From assembly GCA_946407095.1 (NCBI GenBank), contig CAMJMR010000016.1:1-46572 (forward strand): a stretch of 46,572 bases of DNA, read 5' to 3'. Of the stretch, positions 39,326 to 46,479 are shown piece by piece. Position numbers and translations under genes: made by a program. The stretch comes from an uncultured Selenomonadales bacterium. Its GTDB lineage: Bacteria; Bacillota; Negativicutes; Selenomonadales; Selenomonadaceae. Every line of letters starts with the position of its first letter. The first letter of the stretch is position 1. Under the pieces are notes generated by a model. That model did no database searches and was not told the origin of the DNA. It worked only from the letters and a program-made list of their open reading frames with translations.

Positions 39326-40105
39326 ATGCAAGAAGTACTTTTCAATTATGAAGGCAAGCGCTTTGTTGTTGTCGGTGCCTCCTCAGGAATCGGCAGGCAA
39401 ATTGCCCTCGAATTAGTCAGAGCGGGTGCAACGGTATTGTGTCTTGCGCGTCGGACAGAGTTAATCGAACAAATTGACGTAAAAGATTGCTGCGGGAAAA
39501 TAATCCCTGCTTTTTCCGATGTTACAAAATGTTCTTCCGGCGAATGGGATGAGATTTTAAAAAAATTTGTCGGCGATTACGGCAAAATCAACGGCGCAGT
39601 TTATACGGCGGGCGTAGCAGGCTTGACTTCTATTCGCGCTTGGGACGAAGAACTTTCACAGCGAATCATGAACACGAGTTATTGGGGGATGTTGCGTTTC
39701 CTTCAGTCGGCGACCAAAAAACGCTTTTCCGAGGACGGCTCGTCGTTCGTTGTATTTTCTTCCGTTGCGGCTTATGCCAACTATTTGGGGCTTTTGGTCT
39801 ATTCTTCGACCAAATCAGCTGTTCAGACCGCCGTCAAGAATATCGCAAAAGAAATAAGCGCGCGTCGAAATCGTATAAACAGCATAAGTCCCGGCTGGTT
39901 GACCGATACGGAAATGACCGACGGAAAGTCTGACCAATTCAGTAACCGTGAAATTTTGGCGTCAAAAATCTGTCTCGGCGAAGGTACGGTAGACAAAATT
40001 AGTGGCATGACGCTTTTTCTTTTGAGCAACCGCGCAGATTGGATCACGGGAACAGATGTGATAGTCGACGGCGGTATGCTGCTTAGGGGGGGGGTATTTG
40101 AGTGA
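39326..40105 (+). CDS. SDR-family 3-oxoacyl-ACP reductase (FabG-like)
   Basis: 259 residues. The Rossmann NAD(P) motif is VVVGASSGIGRQIALEL near 13. The Asn-Ala-Gly-like VYTAGVAGL is near 91, catalytic Ser in VVFSSVAAYANYLG near 140, and Tyr/Lys in YSSTKSAVQT near 153. It ends with VIVDGGMLLRGG. Within an ACP and ketosynthase III set it would reduce 3-oxoacyl-ACP to 3-hydroxyacyl-ACP. The last codons contain a run of nine G (40086-40094). That run also forms the only Shine-Dalgarno for the next gene, whose GTG overlaps this stop by 4 bases. A slip in the run would change this C-terminus and the coupling. Confidence 0.88.
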   Translation: MQEVLFNYEGKRFVVVGASSGIGRQIALELVRAGATVLCLARRTELIEQIDVKDCCGKIIPAFSDVTKCSSGEWDEILKKFVGDYGKINGAVYTAGVAGLTSIRAWDEELSQRIMNTSYWGMLRFLQSATKKRFSEDGSSFVVFSSVAAYANYLGLLVYSSTKSAVQTAVKNIAKEISARRNRINSISPGWLTDTEMTDGKSDQFSNREILASKICLGEGTVDKISGMTLFLLSNRADWITGTDVIVDGGMLLRGGVFE

Positions 40106-41154
40106 GTAGTAAGACGTTCACTTTGCCGTTCATTAGAGGGATGTCCGTCGCTGTGCCTAAGGAGCGGGTCAATTTACGTGAATCGAAATTCGACAGCAAA
40201 ATCATAGAAAAAACCATAGCTGCCACAGGAATTCAGGAAGTCCGTCGAGCGCCGAGCGATAAAACCATTTTTGACTATTGCTTAAGCGCGACAAAAAATC
40301 TTCTGGACGAAATTAATTTCGATAAAGCTGACATTGACGGCGTTGTATTCGTGACTTACACCGGTGACTATCCTTCGCCGGGGTGCGGTTATCTAATTCA
40401 ATCCGAGTTGGACTTGTCTAACGATTGTATTATTGTCGATTTGAATCAGGCGTGCGCAGGGTATGTCAACGGATTATTTCAGGCGTTCATGCTTGTTCAA
40501 TCCGGCTATTGCAAAAATGTTTTGCTTTGTGCAGGCGATACAATGTCAAAGATTATCAGTCACAAGAGCAAGTCTGAAGAATTGGTTTTCAGTGATGCCG
40601 GTTGCGCTTCGATTATTTCTGCCTCCGACAAAATTTCTGATTCGATTTTTGCTTTTTATAACGACGGAAAAAGATTTCGTTCGCTCTGCATTCCGGCGGG
40701 AGGCAGTCGTCTGCCGATAAAACCGGGATTAACTGACGTCGAAACTACGGACGAAGACGGAAACGTAAGAACGCCTGAAGATTTCTACATGAACGGTTTG
40801 GATGTCATGACTTTTGTCATGTACGCCGCTCCCAAAACGGTCAACGAGTTATTGAAAATCGCTGACCTGACGAAAGATGACATTGATATGTTTTTGTTCC
40901 ACCAGGCAAATAAAACTATCGTGAAAACTTTGGAAAGAGTTTTACGCCTGCCGAAAGGAAAAACGCCGTTGAGCCTCCAAGAATACGGAAACACCATCTC
41001 TGCGAGTATTCCGCTGACTTTGTGTCTTGAACGGGTAAAAAATAATATCGCACCGAATAAGGTCGTCATGTGTGCTTTCGGCAACGGACTTGCCTGCGCG
41101 GCCGCAACGTTGAGCTTGGCTGACACATATTTCAGCCCGTTGCACGAGATTTGA
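40102..41154 (+). CDS. 3-oxoacyl-ACP synthase III-like ketosynthase (FabH type)
   Basis: 350 residues of the thiolase fold. The KAS III triad is complete: Cys in VDLNQACAGYVNGLFQA near 118, His in MFLFHQANKTIVKTL near 276, and Asn in LQEYGNTISASIPLTL near 305. GLACAAATLSL near the end is also typical. It would join acetyl-CoA (or similar) to malonyl-ACP, giving acetoacetyl-ACP for the adjacent SDR. It is not likely the housekeeping FabH, as it sits in a sugar-modification set with its own ACP. GTG start, ATGA-like 4-base overlap with the SDR gene. Confidence 0.88.
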   Translation: MSSKTFTLPFIRGMSVAVPKERVNLRESKFDSKIIEKTIAATGIQEVRRAPSDKTIFDYCLSATKNLLDEINFDKADIDGVVFVTYTGDYPSPGCGYLIQSELDLSNDCIIVDLNQACAGYVNGLFQAFMLVQSGYCKNVLLCAGDTMSKIISHKSKSEELVFSDAGCASIISASDKISDSIFAFYNDGKRFRSLCIPAGGSRLPIKPGLTDVETTDEDGNVRTPEDFYMNGLDVMTFVMYAAPKTVNELLKIADLTKDDIDMFLFHQANKTIVKTLERVLRLPKGKTPLSLQEYGNTISASIPLTLCLERVKNNIAPNKVVMCAFGNGLACAAATLSLADTYFSPLHEI

Positions 41155-41187
41155 TTAGTTGTTGTCACAAAGTGATAAGAATATTTA

Positions 41188-41240
41188 ATCCCCCGCAAGG
41201 GGCTTATTTTTTTTGCGCTCTAAGATAAAATTTGTCGGCA
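41188..41240 (+). promoter_or_regulatory. Terminator-promoter module after the ketosynthase
   Basis: CCCCCGCAAGGGG hairpin, CTTATTTTTTTT, then GATAAAAT as a likely -10. It shares GGGGCTTATTTTTTTTGC with the modules at 36413 and 43171. Confidence 0.6.
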
Positions 41241-41254
41241 TAGGAGGTAGCGGC

Positions 41255-41635
41255 ATGAAAAAATTTTTTGCAACGTTGGCATTGGCGATTATGTTCGCCG
41301 CGCAGGCCGAGGCGGTTTCTTGCGAGGATTCAAGCTTCGCCTTCGACACGATTAATCACAAGCTGCGCGAGTGGAAGTGTACGCCGCTGAAGATTTGGTA
41401 CGGCGGCGACGAACTCAACAACGCTGAGAATATCGCCTACATGAACGACTTGGCGGCGGGCAAGGGCTTCGAGAAAAAATTTACGGCTTGCATGGTTTTC
41501 TACAGCGATTTTCATTCGCCGCCCGACGACGGCACAATCAGCGCGTGGAATCACGACACCGATTATAAAAATTGGTCGTGGTACTTCGGACGCTACAAAG
41601 ACGGCACTTGGCACCTTATGACTTGGGGGTATTGA
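41255..41635 (+). CDS. Small exported protein of unknown function
   Basis: 126 residues. A clear signal peptide (MKKFFATLALAIMFAAQAEA) leads to a mature domain of about 105 residues rich in Trp, Tyr and Asp. Three Cys are visible (SCEDSS, EWKCTPL, TACMVF). It contains TPLKIWYGGDELNNAENIAY, VFYSDFHSPPDDG and TWHLMTWGY. It is not recognised. It ends directly at the start of the transporter binding-protein gene, so the two are in one operon. The shared signal-peptide start (MKKFFAT) is coincidence or local gene conversion. It could be an accessory periplasmic factor of the transporter. Confidence 0.75.
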   Translation: MKKFFATLALAIMFAAQAEAVSCEDSSFAFDTINHKLREWKCTPLKIWYGGDELNNAENIAYMNDLAAGKGFEKKFTACMVFYSDFHSPPDDGTISAWNHDTDYKNWSWYFGRYKDGTWHLMTWGY

Positions 41636-41636
41636 C

Positions 41637-43166
41637 TTGAAAAAATTTTTTGCGACAATCTGCGCGGCGTGCTTGCTGATGAGCGGTTGCGGCGGCGAAA
41701 GTCAAACGGCTTCGACGGGCGAAAAAACTTTCACCTACGGCACGGTTGCTTACGGCGTCGCGATGGAGAACACCGGCACCAACCCGCACGAAAGCTACAG
41801 CGGCTGGTCAACCCTCCGCTACGGCATAGGCGAGACGCTTTTCAAGTTCAACAAGCACATGGAGCTTGAGCCGTGGCTTGCCGAGAGTTTCGAGCAGGTT
41901 GACGACTTCACCGTTAAAATCAAAATCAATGACGCGGCGACCTTCAGCAACGGCAAAAAAGTCGACGGAGCGGCTGTCAAGGCTTGCTTGGAGGCTTTGA
42001 TTGACAATCACGACCGCGCGCCCCGCGACTTGAAAATTTCCGCGATTGAGGCTGACGGGCAGTTCGTGACGATTAAATCTGCCGAAAAGGTTCCCGCGCT
42101 GTTGAACTACCTTAGCGACCCCTACGGCTGCATTGTCGACGTGACGGCGGGCGTTCACGACGGCATTGCGATTGGCACGGGTGCTTACAAGGCCGTCAAA
42201 GTCACCGACACGCAAATCGACCTTGTCCCGAACGAAAACTATTGGGGCTCCGTCAAGCCGAAGCTGGATAAGATTGTCGTCAAAAGCATTCCCGACGGCG
42301 ACACGCTGACTATGGCCATGCAGAACGGCGAACTTGATGCGGTGCAAGGCTTGCCCTACGCGAGCCTGAAACTTTTCGGCGACGGTTACAAAATTTCGCA
42401 GGCCGACACTTCGCGCGTCTATCAAATCGCCTTCAACTTCAAGACGCCCGCTCTTCAAGACGTGAACGTTCGCCGCGCCATTTCGATGGCCGTCGACAAG
42501 GAAAATTTCTGCAAAGTCCTGCTTGACGGCAACGGCACGCCCGCTATCGGCGCATTCCCCGCGAATATGACTTTCGGCGGCGACAAAGTTCATGCGGCTC
42601 CTTACGACCTCGACGGCGCGAAAAAACTTTTGGCTGACGCGGGTTGGGTTGATTCGGACGGCGACGGCTTCGTCGACAAGGACGGCAAAAATCTTGAGCT
42701 GAAATATCTGACTTACACCTCCCGACAAGAACTGCCCTTGCTTGCCGAGGCCGCGCAGGCCAACTTGAAACTTATCGGCGTCAAGCTGAACGTCAACGCG
42801 ACCGACAACTACAAGACGTTCCTAAAGAGCGGCGACTTCGACCTTTTTAGCAAGGCGATAGTGACGGCTCCGACGGGCGACCCCGAATATTATTTCACGA
42901 GCCACATTGTCCCCGGCGCGGTTGACAACGCGGGCAACTACGACAGCGCGGCGATTGTCGAACTGGAAGACGAATTGCATAACACGTTCGGCGCGGCAGA
43001 GCGTTCGGCTTTGGCGATTAAAATGTCTCAACAAGTCCTGGACGACTGCGCGCTGATTTACGCCTCGCACCTTAGGATGTCGTTCGTCATGAAACCGAAC
43101 GTCGAAGGCTTTACGGCGCACCCGTCCGACTACTACGAAATTCGCCCCGAACTCGACCTTCATTGA
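41637..43166 (+). CDS. Nickel/peptide ABC transporter substrate-binding lipoprotein (NikA type)
   Basis: 509 residues. The lipobox LLMSGCGG gives a lipid-modified Cys18, so it is anchored in the inner membrane facing the periplasm. The SBP_bac_5 fold is clear: GETLFKFNKHMELEPWLAES near 60, FSNGKKVDGAAVKACLEAL near 104, NENYWGSVKPKLDKIVVKS near 201 and VNVRRAISMAVDKENF near 275. It resembles NikA-type proteins but histidine or Ni-chelate ligands cannot be set by eye. DSDGDGFVDKDGK near 335 looks like a calcium-binding loop, common in this family. It starts at TTG, next to the stop of the small exported gene. The permeases it needs are 3 kb upstream. Confidence 0.9.
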   Translation: MKKFFATICAACLLMSGCGGESQTASTGEKTFTYGTVAYGVAMENTGTNPHESYSGWSTLRYGIGETLFKFNKHMELEPWLAESFEQVDDFTVKIKINDAATFSNGKKVDGAAVKACLEALIDNHDRAPRDLKISAIEADGQFVTIKSAEKVPALLNYLSDPYGCIVDVTAGVHDGIAIGTGAYKAVKVTDTQIDLVPNENYWGSVKPKLDKIVVKSIPDGDTLTMAMQNGELDAVQGLPYASLKLFGDGYKISQADTSRVYQIAFNFKTPALQDVNVRRAISMAVDKENFCKVLLDGNGTPAIGAFPANMTFGGDKVHAAPYDLDGAKKLLADAGWVDSDGDGFVDKDGKNLELKYLTYTSRQELPLLAEAAQANLKLIGVKLNVNATDNYKTFLKSGDFDLFSKAIVTAPTGDPEYYFTSHIVPGAVDNAGNYDSAAIVELEDELHNTFGAAERSALAIKMSQQVLDDCALIYASHLRMSFVMKPNVEGFTAHPSDYYEIRPELDLH

Positions 43167-43170
43167 CGGC

Positions 43171-43236
43171 GAAAAAATTTTTAGCCTTGCAATCCCCGCG
43201 CAGGGCTTATTTTTTTTGCAAGGCTCGTTTAAAATT
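43171..43236 (+). promoter_or_regulatory. Terminator-promoter module before the ATPase genes
   Basis: Near-copy of the module at 36413: AGCCTTG/CAAGGCT and CCCCGCGCAGGGCTTATT followed by T-run, then TAAAAT (about 43230-43235) as a -10, then AAGGTGACT before the ATG at 43252. Confidence 0.65.
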
Positions 43237-43251
43237 CTCAAGGTGACTTTT

Positions 43252-44019
43252 ATGTTTGAAAAGCTTTTGGCGGTTGAGAATTTGGCGGTTGCTTACGGCG
43301 GCAAGCGCGTCGTGCGCGGCGTGAGCTTTTCGGTCAAGCGCGGCGAAATTTTGATAATCGCAGGCGAATCGGGCTCCGGCAAGTCGACAGTCCTAAAGGC
43401 GATTGGCGGATTGCTCGGCAAGGGCGGCGCGATTGTCGACGGACAGATTTTCTTCGACGGACGCGACATAACGCACCTGCCCGACGGCGAACGGCGTAAA
43501 CTTTCGGGCGAGGCTGTCGGAATGATTTTCCAGAACGCAGGCGCGTCTTTCTGCCCGATACGCACAATCGGCGACCAGATTTTTGAAGCCGTCCGCGCCC
43601 ATCGCGATTGGGATAAAAAATTTTTCCGCAAGCGGGCTGCAGACCTCATGCTGAAGATAAACTTAGACCCCGCGACGCTTGACGAATATCCGTTCAGACT
43701 TTCGGGTGGCATGGCGCAACGAGCGGGGATTTTGGCGGCGACGATTCTTGAGCCGAAACTTTTGCTTGCCGACGAGCCGACTTCAGCCTTGGATGTCGTC
43801 ACGCAAGCGGGCGTCGTCAAGGAGCTGTTGAATCTGCGCGGGCGGCTGAAAATTTCAATCGTGTTGGTCACGCACGACCTAAGGGTGGCGCGGCGCATGG
43901 CGGACAAAATTTTAATCATGCGGCGCGGCGGGCCCGTCGAATACGGCACGCGAGAGCAAATCTTCAACGAGCCGCAACAAACCTACACGCGCGAACTAAT
44001 CGAGGCGGCAGGCTTATGA
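43252..44019 (+). CDS. ABC transporter ATPase, NikD/DppD type
   Basis: A 255-residue cytoplasmic ATPase. Walker A is AGESGSGKSTVLKAI near 37, Q-loop GMIFQNAG near 88, signature RLSGGMAQRAGILAA near 146, Walker B LLLADEPTSALDV near 169 and switch His in VLVTHDLRV. The start EKLLAVENLAVAYGGKRVVR is typical of the first ATPase of Nik/Dpp systems. The following ATPase gene overlaps its stop by 4 bases. The ATG at 43252 has AAGGTGA; an earlier ATG at 43216 falls in the terminator T-run and is rejected. Confidence 0.92.
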   Translation: MFEKLLAVENLAVAYGGKRVVRGVSFSVKRGEILIIAGESGSGKSTVLKAIGGLLGKGGAIVDGQIFFDGRDITHLPDGERRKLSGEAVGMIFQNAGASFCPIRTIGDQIFEAVRAHRDWDKKFFRKRAADLMLKINLDPATLDEYPFRLSGGMAQRAGILAATILEPKLLLADEPTSALDVVTQAGVVKELLNLRGRLKISIVLVTHDLRVARRMADKILIMRRGGPVEYGTREQIFNEPQQTYTRELIEAAGL

Positions 44020-44711
44020 TTTTGGAAGTCAAGCGTATCAGAAAATTTTTCGGCAAGCGGCTTGTCCTTGACGACGTGAGCTTTGCTGTCGAGGCGGGCG
44101 AGTGTTTGGGGATTGTCGGCTTGAGCGGCGGCGGCAAATCGACTTTGGCGAGAATCATTGCGCGGCTTATCCCTTGCGACGGCGGGCAGATTTTCCTTTG
44201 CGGCGAGGACATCACGCACGCGACGGGCAACGCCTTCTACCGCAACATGCAAATGATTTTCCAATCGCCCGAAGACTCTTTCGACCCGCGCAGGACTTTG
44301 GGAGCGAGTATCGCCGAGCCGATTAAAAATTTCGTCGGAGGCGACAATCTGCGCGGACGCGTCGAGGAACTTTTGGCGGAAGTGGGCTTGCCCGCCGATT
44401 ACGCCGAACGTTATCCCCGCGAAGTCAGCGGCGGCGAATGTCAGCGGGCGGCGATAGCGCGAGCCGTTTCCGTTGCGCCGAGGCTTTTAATCTGCGACGA
44501 GGCGACTTCCGCCCTTGACGTGACGATAGCCGCGCAAATCGTCAAGCTGATAAAGCGACTCTGCGCGGAAAAAAATATCGCGTGCCTGTTCATAACGCAC
44601 GACCTTTTGACGCTGAAAAAATTAGCCGACCGCGTGCTTGTGCTTGAGGACGAGCGGCTTAAGGCTTTGGACGAATCAAACTTTTTGGAGAGCAACGCAA
44701 GCCTTCTATGA
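44016..44711 (+). CDS. ABC transporter ATPase, NikE/DppF type
   Basis: A 231-residue cytoplasmic ATPase, the partner of the one upstream. Walker A is VGLSGGGKSTLARII near 36, Q-loop MIFQSPEDSFDPR near 83, signature EVSGGECQRAAIARA near 138, Walker B LLICDEATSALDV near 160, and switch His in LFITHDLLTLK. FQSPxDSxDPR is the hallmark of the DppF/NikE subfamily. It overlaps the previous gene by 4 bases and is shorter than DppF (about 320), as in NikE. With the two permeases, the lipoprotein and NikD-type gene it makes a complete transporter. Confidence 0.92.
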   Translation: MILEVKRIRKFFGKRLVLDDVSFAVEAGECLGIVGLSGGGKSTLARIIARLIPCDGGQIFLCGEDITHATGNAFYRNMQMIFQSPEDSFDPRRTLGASIAEPIKNFVGGDNLRGRVEELLAEVGLPADYAERYPREVSGGECQRAAIARAVSVAPRLLICDEATSALDVTIAAQIVKLIKRLCAEKNIACLFITHDLLTLKKLADRVLVLEDERLKALDESNFLESNASLL

Positions 44712-44736
44712 GCAATGATTTTTGGGAGGCAACGTG

Positions 44737-45438
44737 ATGGAAAAACTTAACCGTCGAATCAAAAACTATTGGGACGAACGCAGCGAGGACTTCAGCAAGG
44801 CGCGCCGCCTTGAACTTTCGGGCGACAATGCCGCCGCTTGGCAAAAAGTCTTCAAAAAAAATTTGCCCGCCGGCAAGCTGAAGATTCTGGACGTCGGGAC
44901 GGGCGCGGGCTTTTTCGCGGCGATTTTGTCTAAGCTGGGGCATTCGGTTATCGGCGTCGACATGTCGAGCAAAATGTTGGGCGAGGCCGAAAAAAATCTT
45001 CGCGAGCTGAATTTGTCCGCCGAATTCAAAAGCATGAACGCGCAGGCTCTGGACTTTGACGACGAGACTTTTGACGCGGTCGTTACGCGGAATTTGACGT
45101 GGACGTTGCCCGATGTCAAGGCTGCTTATCGCGAATGGTTCCGCGTCCTCAAAGTCGGCGGCGTGCTGATGAATTTCGATTCGGACTACGGAGACAAAGA
45201 TTTTACGAGCGACGTTTACGCCGAAGTCGAAGTCACGGGCGATATGCTGATTGAATGCACGTCGATTAAGAACGCAATGCAAATCAGCACGCGCCGCCGC
45301 CCTGCTTGGGACGTGGGCTTTCTGGAGGGTTTGAATTTCGCCGTCAAGTTCGACGAAGACATTGCGCCCGTCGTCCACCGCGATAAACGTTGCGATTATG
45401 ACGAGTTGCCGCTGTTCGCGATTCACGCCACGAAATAA
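44737..45438 (+). CDS. Class I SAM-dependent methyltransferase in the transporter operon
   Basis: 233 residues. The SAM site is KILDVGTGAGFFAAILSKLG near 48, acidic end of beta-2 in VIGVDMSSKMLGEA near 73, and motif IV-like FDAVVTRNLTWTLPDV near 110. The N-terminus has IKNYWDERSEDFSKARRLEL, typical of UbiE-like small-molecule methyltransferases. It follows the second ATPase by 25 bases with GGGAGGC as ribosome binding site. A methyltransferase at the end of a Nik-type operon may modify the transported chelator, but this is inference. A strong terminator follows. Confidence 0.88.
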   Translation: MEKLNRRIKNYWDERSEDFSKARRLELSGDNAAAWQKVFKKNLPAGKLKILDVGTGAGFFAAILSKLGHSVIGVDMSSKMLGEAEKNLRELNLSAEFKSMNAQALDFDDETFDAVVTRNLTWTLPDVKAAYREWFRVLKVGGVLMNFDSDYGDKDFTSDVYAEVEVTGDMLIECTSIKNAMQISTRRRPAWDVGFLEGLNFAVKFDEDIAPVVHRDKRCDYDELPLFAIHATK

Positions 45439-45446
45439 AAAAATAG

Positions 45447-45481
45447 CCCGCGAAGTTTTAATTAAGCCTCGCGGGTTTTTT
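45447..45481 (+). terminator. Terminator of the transporter/methyltransferase operon
   Basis: CCCGCGA and TCGCGGG enclose AGTTTTAATTAAGCC, followed by TTTTTT. A small hairpin TCGCTTTAAAAGCGA (45483-45497) just after it is identical in style to the closing hairpin of family B. Confidence 0.85.
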
Positions 45482-45513
45482 GTCGCTTTAAAAGCGATTG
45501 TCGCGTATTTTGA

Positions 45514-45734
45514 GGCCGCCATGGATGGCGGCCGCCGGCAACAGAAACAGGGATGTTTCTTTGCCGGCACGAGCGGCTACGGTTTCGATTCCTGTGCAGT
45601 CACGGTTAGTTACGGTTATGGGAGGTTTTTTCGCCCCGCGCGTAGCGGTGCCCTTTCTTTTTGCTACTTTTTCTTTGGGCATGCAAAGAAAAAGTAGATT
45701 CTAAAGGCAAAAATCATTGAAACGCCGAATCGAA
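45514..45734 (-). repeat. Family A three-hairpin repeat, copy A4
   Basis: Plus-strand order: hairpin 3 GGCCGCCAT/ATGGCGGCC (45514-45533), hairpin 2 AGAAACA/TGTTTCT within GGCAAC...TTTGCC (45537-45565), and hairpin 1 CTACTTTTTCTTTG/CAAAGAAAAAGTAG (45664-45697). It ends GAATCGAAG. The middle shares TGTGCAGTCACGGTTA with copy A2. It is the longest and best preserved copy. Confidence 0.85.
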
Positions 45735-45746
45735 GCCATCAGCCAT

Positions 45747-46088
45747 TCAAATGGCGATTGGGTTGCCGTCGGCGTCGAACGGGTCGCACAAAAGGAACAA
45801 CGCGCTAAGGTCGACGTGAAAAATTATCGTGAACTCGTCCTCGTCGGGAGCCGCGCCGTTGAACTTGTTGCTGTAGAGCAACGACGCCGCGTGCGAATAA
45901 TCGTTGACTTGTTCGCCGAACACGCTCATCTTCTTGCTGCAAATCGGCTCAAGGAACTTGAACACAGTACCCGCTTTAAAAATCCCGTCGACGAAAACTT
46001 TTTCGGGCAAGAAGTTATTGTCCTCAACGAACGGTATCGCAACCTTGGAGCGCAGAAAAAGATTTTCAAAGTCCACAGTCGTAATCAT
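45747..46088 (-). CDS. Unknown protein following the STAS gene
   Basis: 113 residues, not recognised. The composition is ordinary, with segments VDFENLFLRSKVAIPFVEDN, FLEPICSKKMSVFGEQVND and FTIIFHVDLSALFLL; it is probably a soluble beta-rich protein. It starts 9 bases after the STAS stop, with GAGGTGACGGC inside the junction, so the two form an operon and may act together in sigma-factor control. It is too short and unlike RsbW-type kinases. The end lies 13 bases from a family A repeat. Confidence 0.7.
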   Translation of the reverse strand: MITTVDFENLFLRSKVAIPFVEDNNFLPEKVFVDGIFKAGTVFKFLEPICSKKMSVFGEQVNDYSHAASLLYSNKFNGAAPDEDEFTIIFHVDLSALFLLCDPFDADGNPIAI

Positions 46089-46097
46089 GCCGTCACC

Positions 46098-46427
46098 TCA
46101 AAAGCTCACGGAGAATTTGGTTTTCTTGTCTTCGGCAATCGTAAGGAAGCCGCTGAAGCCCGTCATATCCAAAACTTCGCGGACGTTTTCGCGGATGTTG
46201 CGGATTCGCATTGCGCCCTGCTTATCCATGCGCTTTTGAGTCTTAAGCAACATGCGCAAGCCCGCCGACGAAATGTATTCCAAGTCGGCAAGGTCAACCG
46301 TCAAATCGTCGACGCCGTTCAAAGCTGCGGTCAAATCTTTGTCGAGCTGAAGGGCAGTCACTGCGTCGAGGCGCCCGCCCAAGTAAAGCGTCAACGCCGA
46401 GCCATCCGAAACTTTTTTTACTTCCAT
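46098..46427 (-). CDS. STAS-domain anti-sigma-factor antagonist
   Basis: A 109-residue single STAS domain like SpoIIAA/RsbV. Beta strands LTLYLGGRLDAVTALQLDKD and DDLTVDLADLEYISSAGLRM are typical. The Ser-Ser in YISSAGL matches the phosphorylated serine of the family. GFLTIAEDKKTKFSVSF closes the fold. It would release a sigma factor (or similar target) by binding its kinase/anti-sigma factor; that partner may be outside the window, as no HATPase gene is adjacent. The start at 46427 (MEVKKV) follows AAGGAGT, so the longer open frame is not used. Confidence 0.88.
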   Translation of the reverse strand: MEVKKVSDGSALTLYLGGRLDAVTALQLDKDLTAALNGVDDLTVDLADLEYISSAGLRMLLKTQKRMDKQGAMRIRNIRENVREVLDMTGFSGFLTIAEDKKTKFSVSF

Positions 46428-46479
46428 ATCACAAGACTCCTTATCAAAAAAATCTGCGGCGATTTTATCAAAAACCTGC

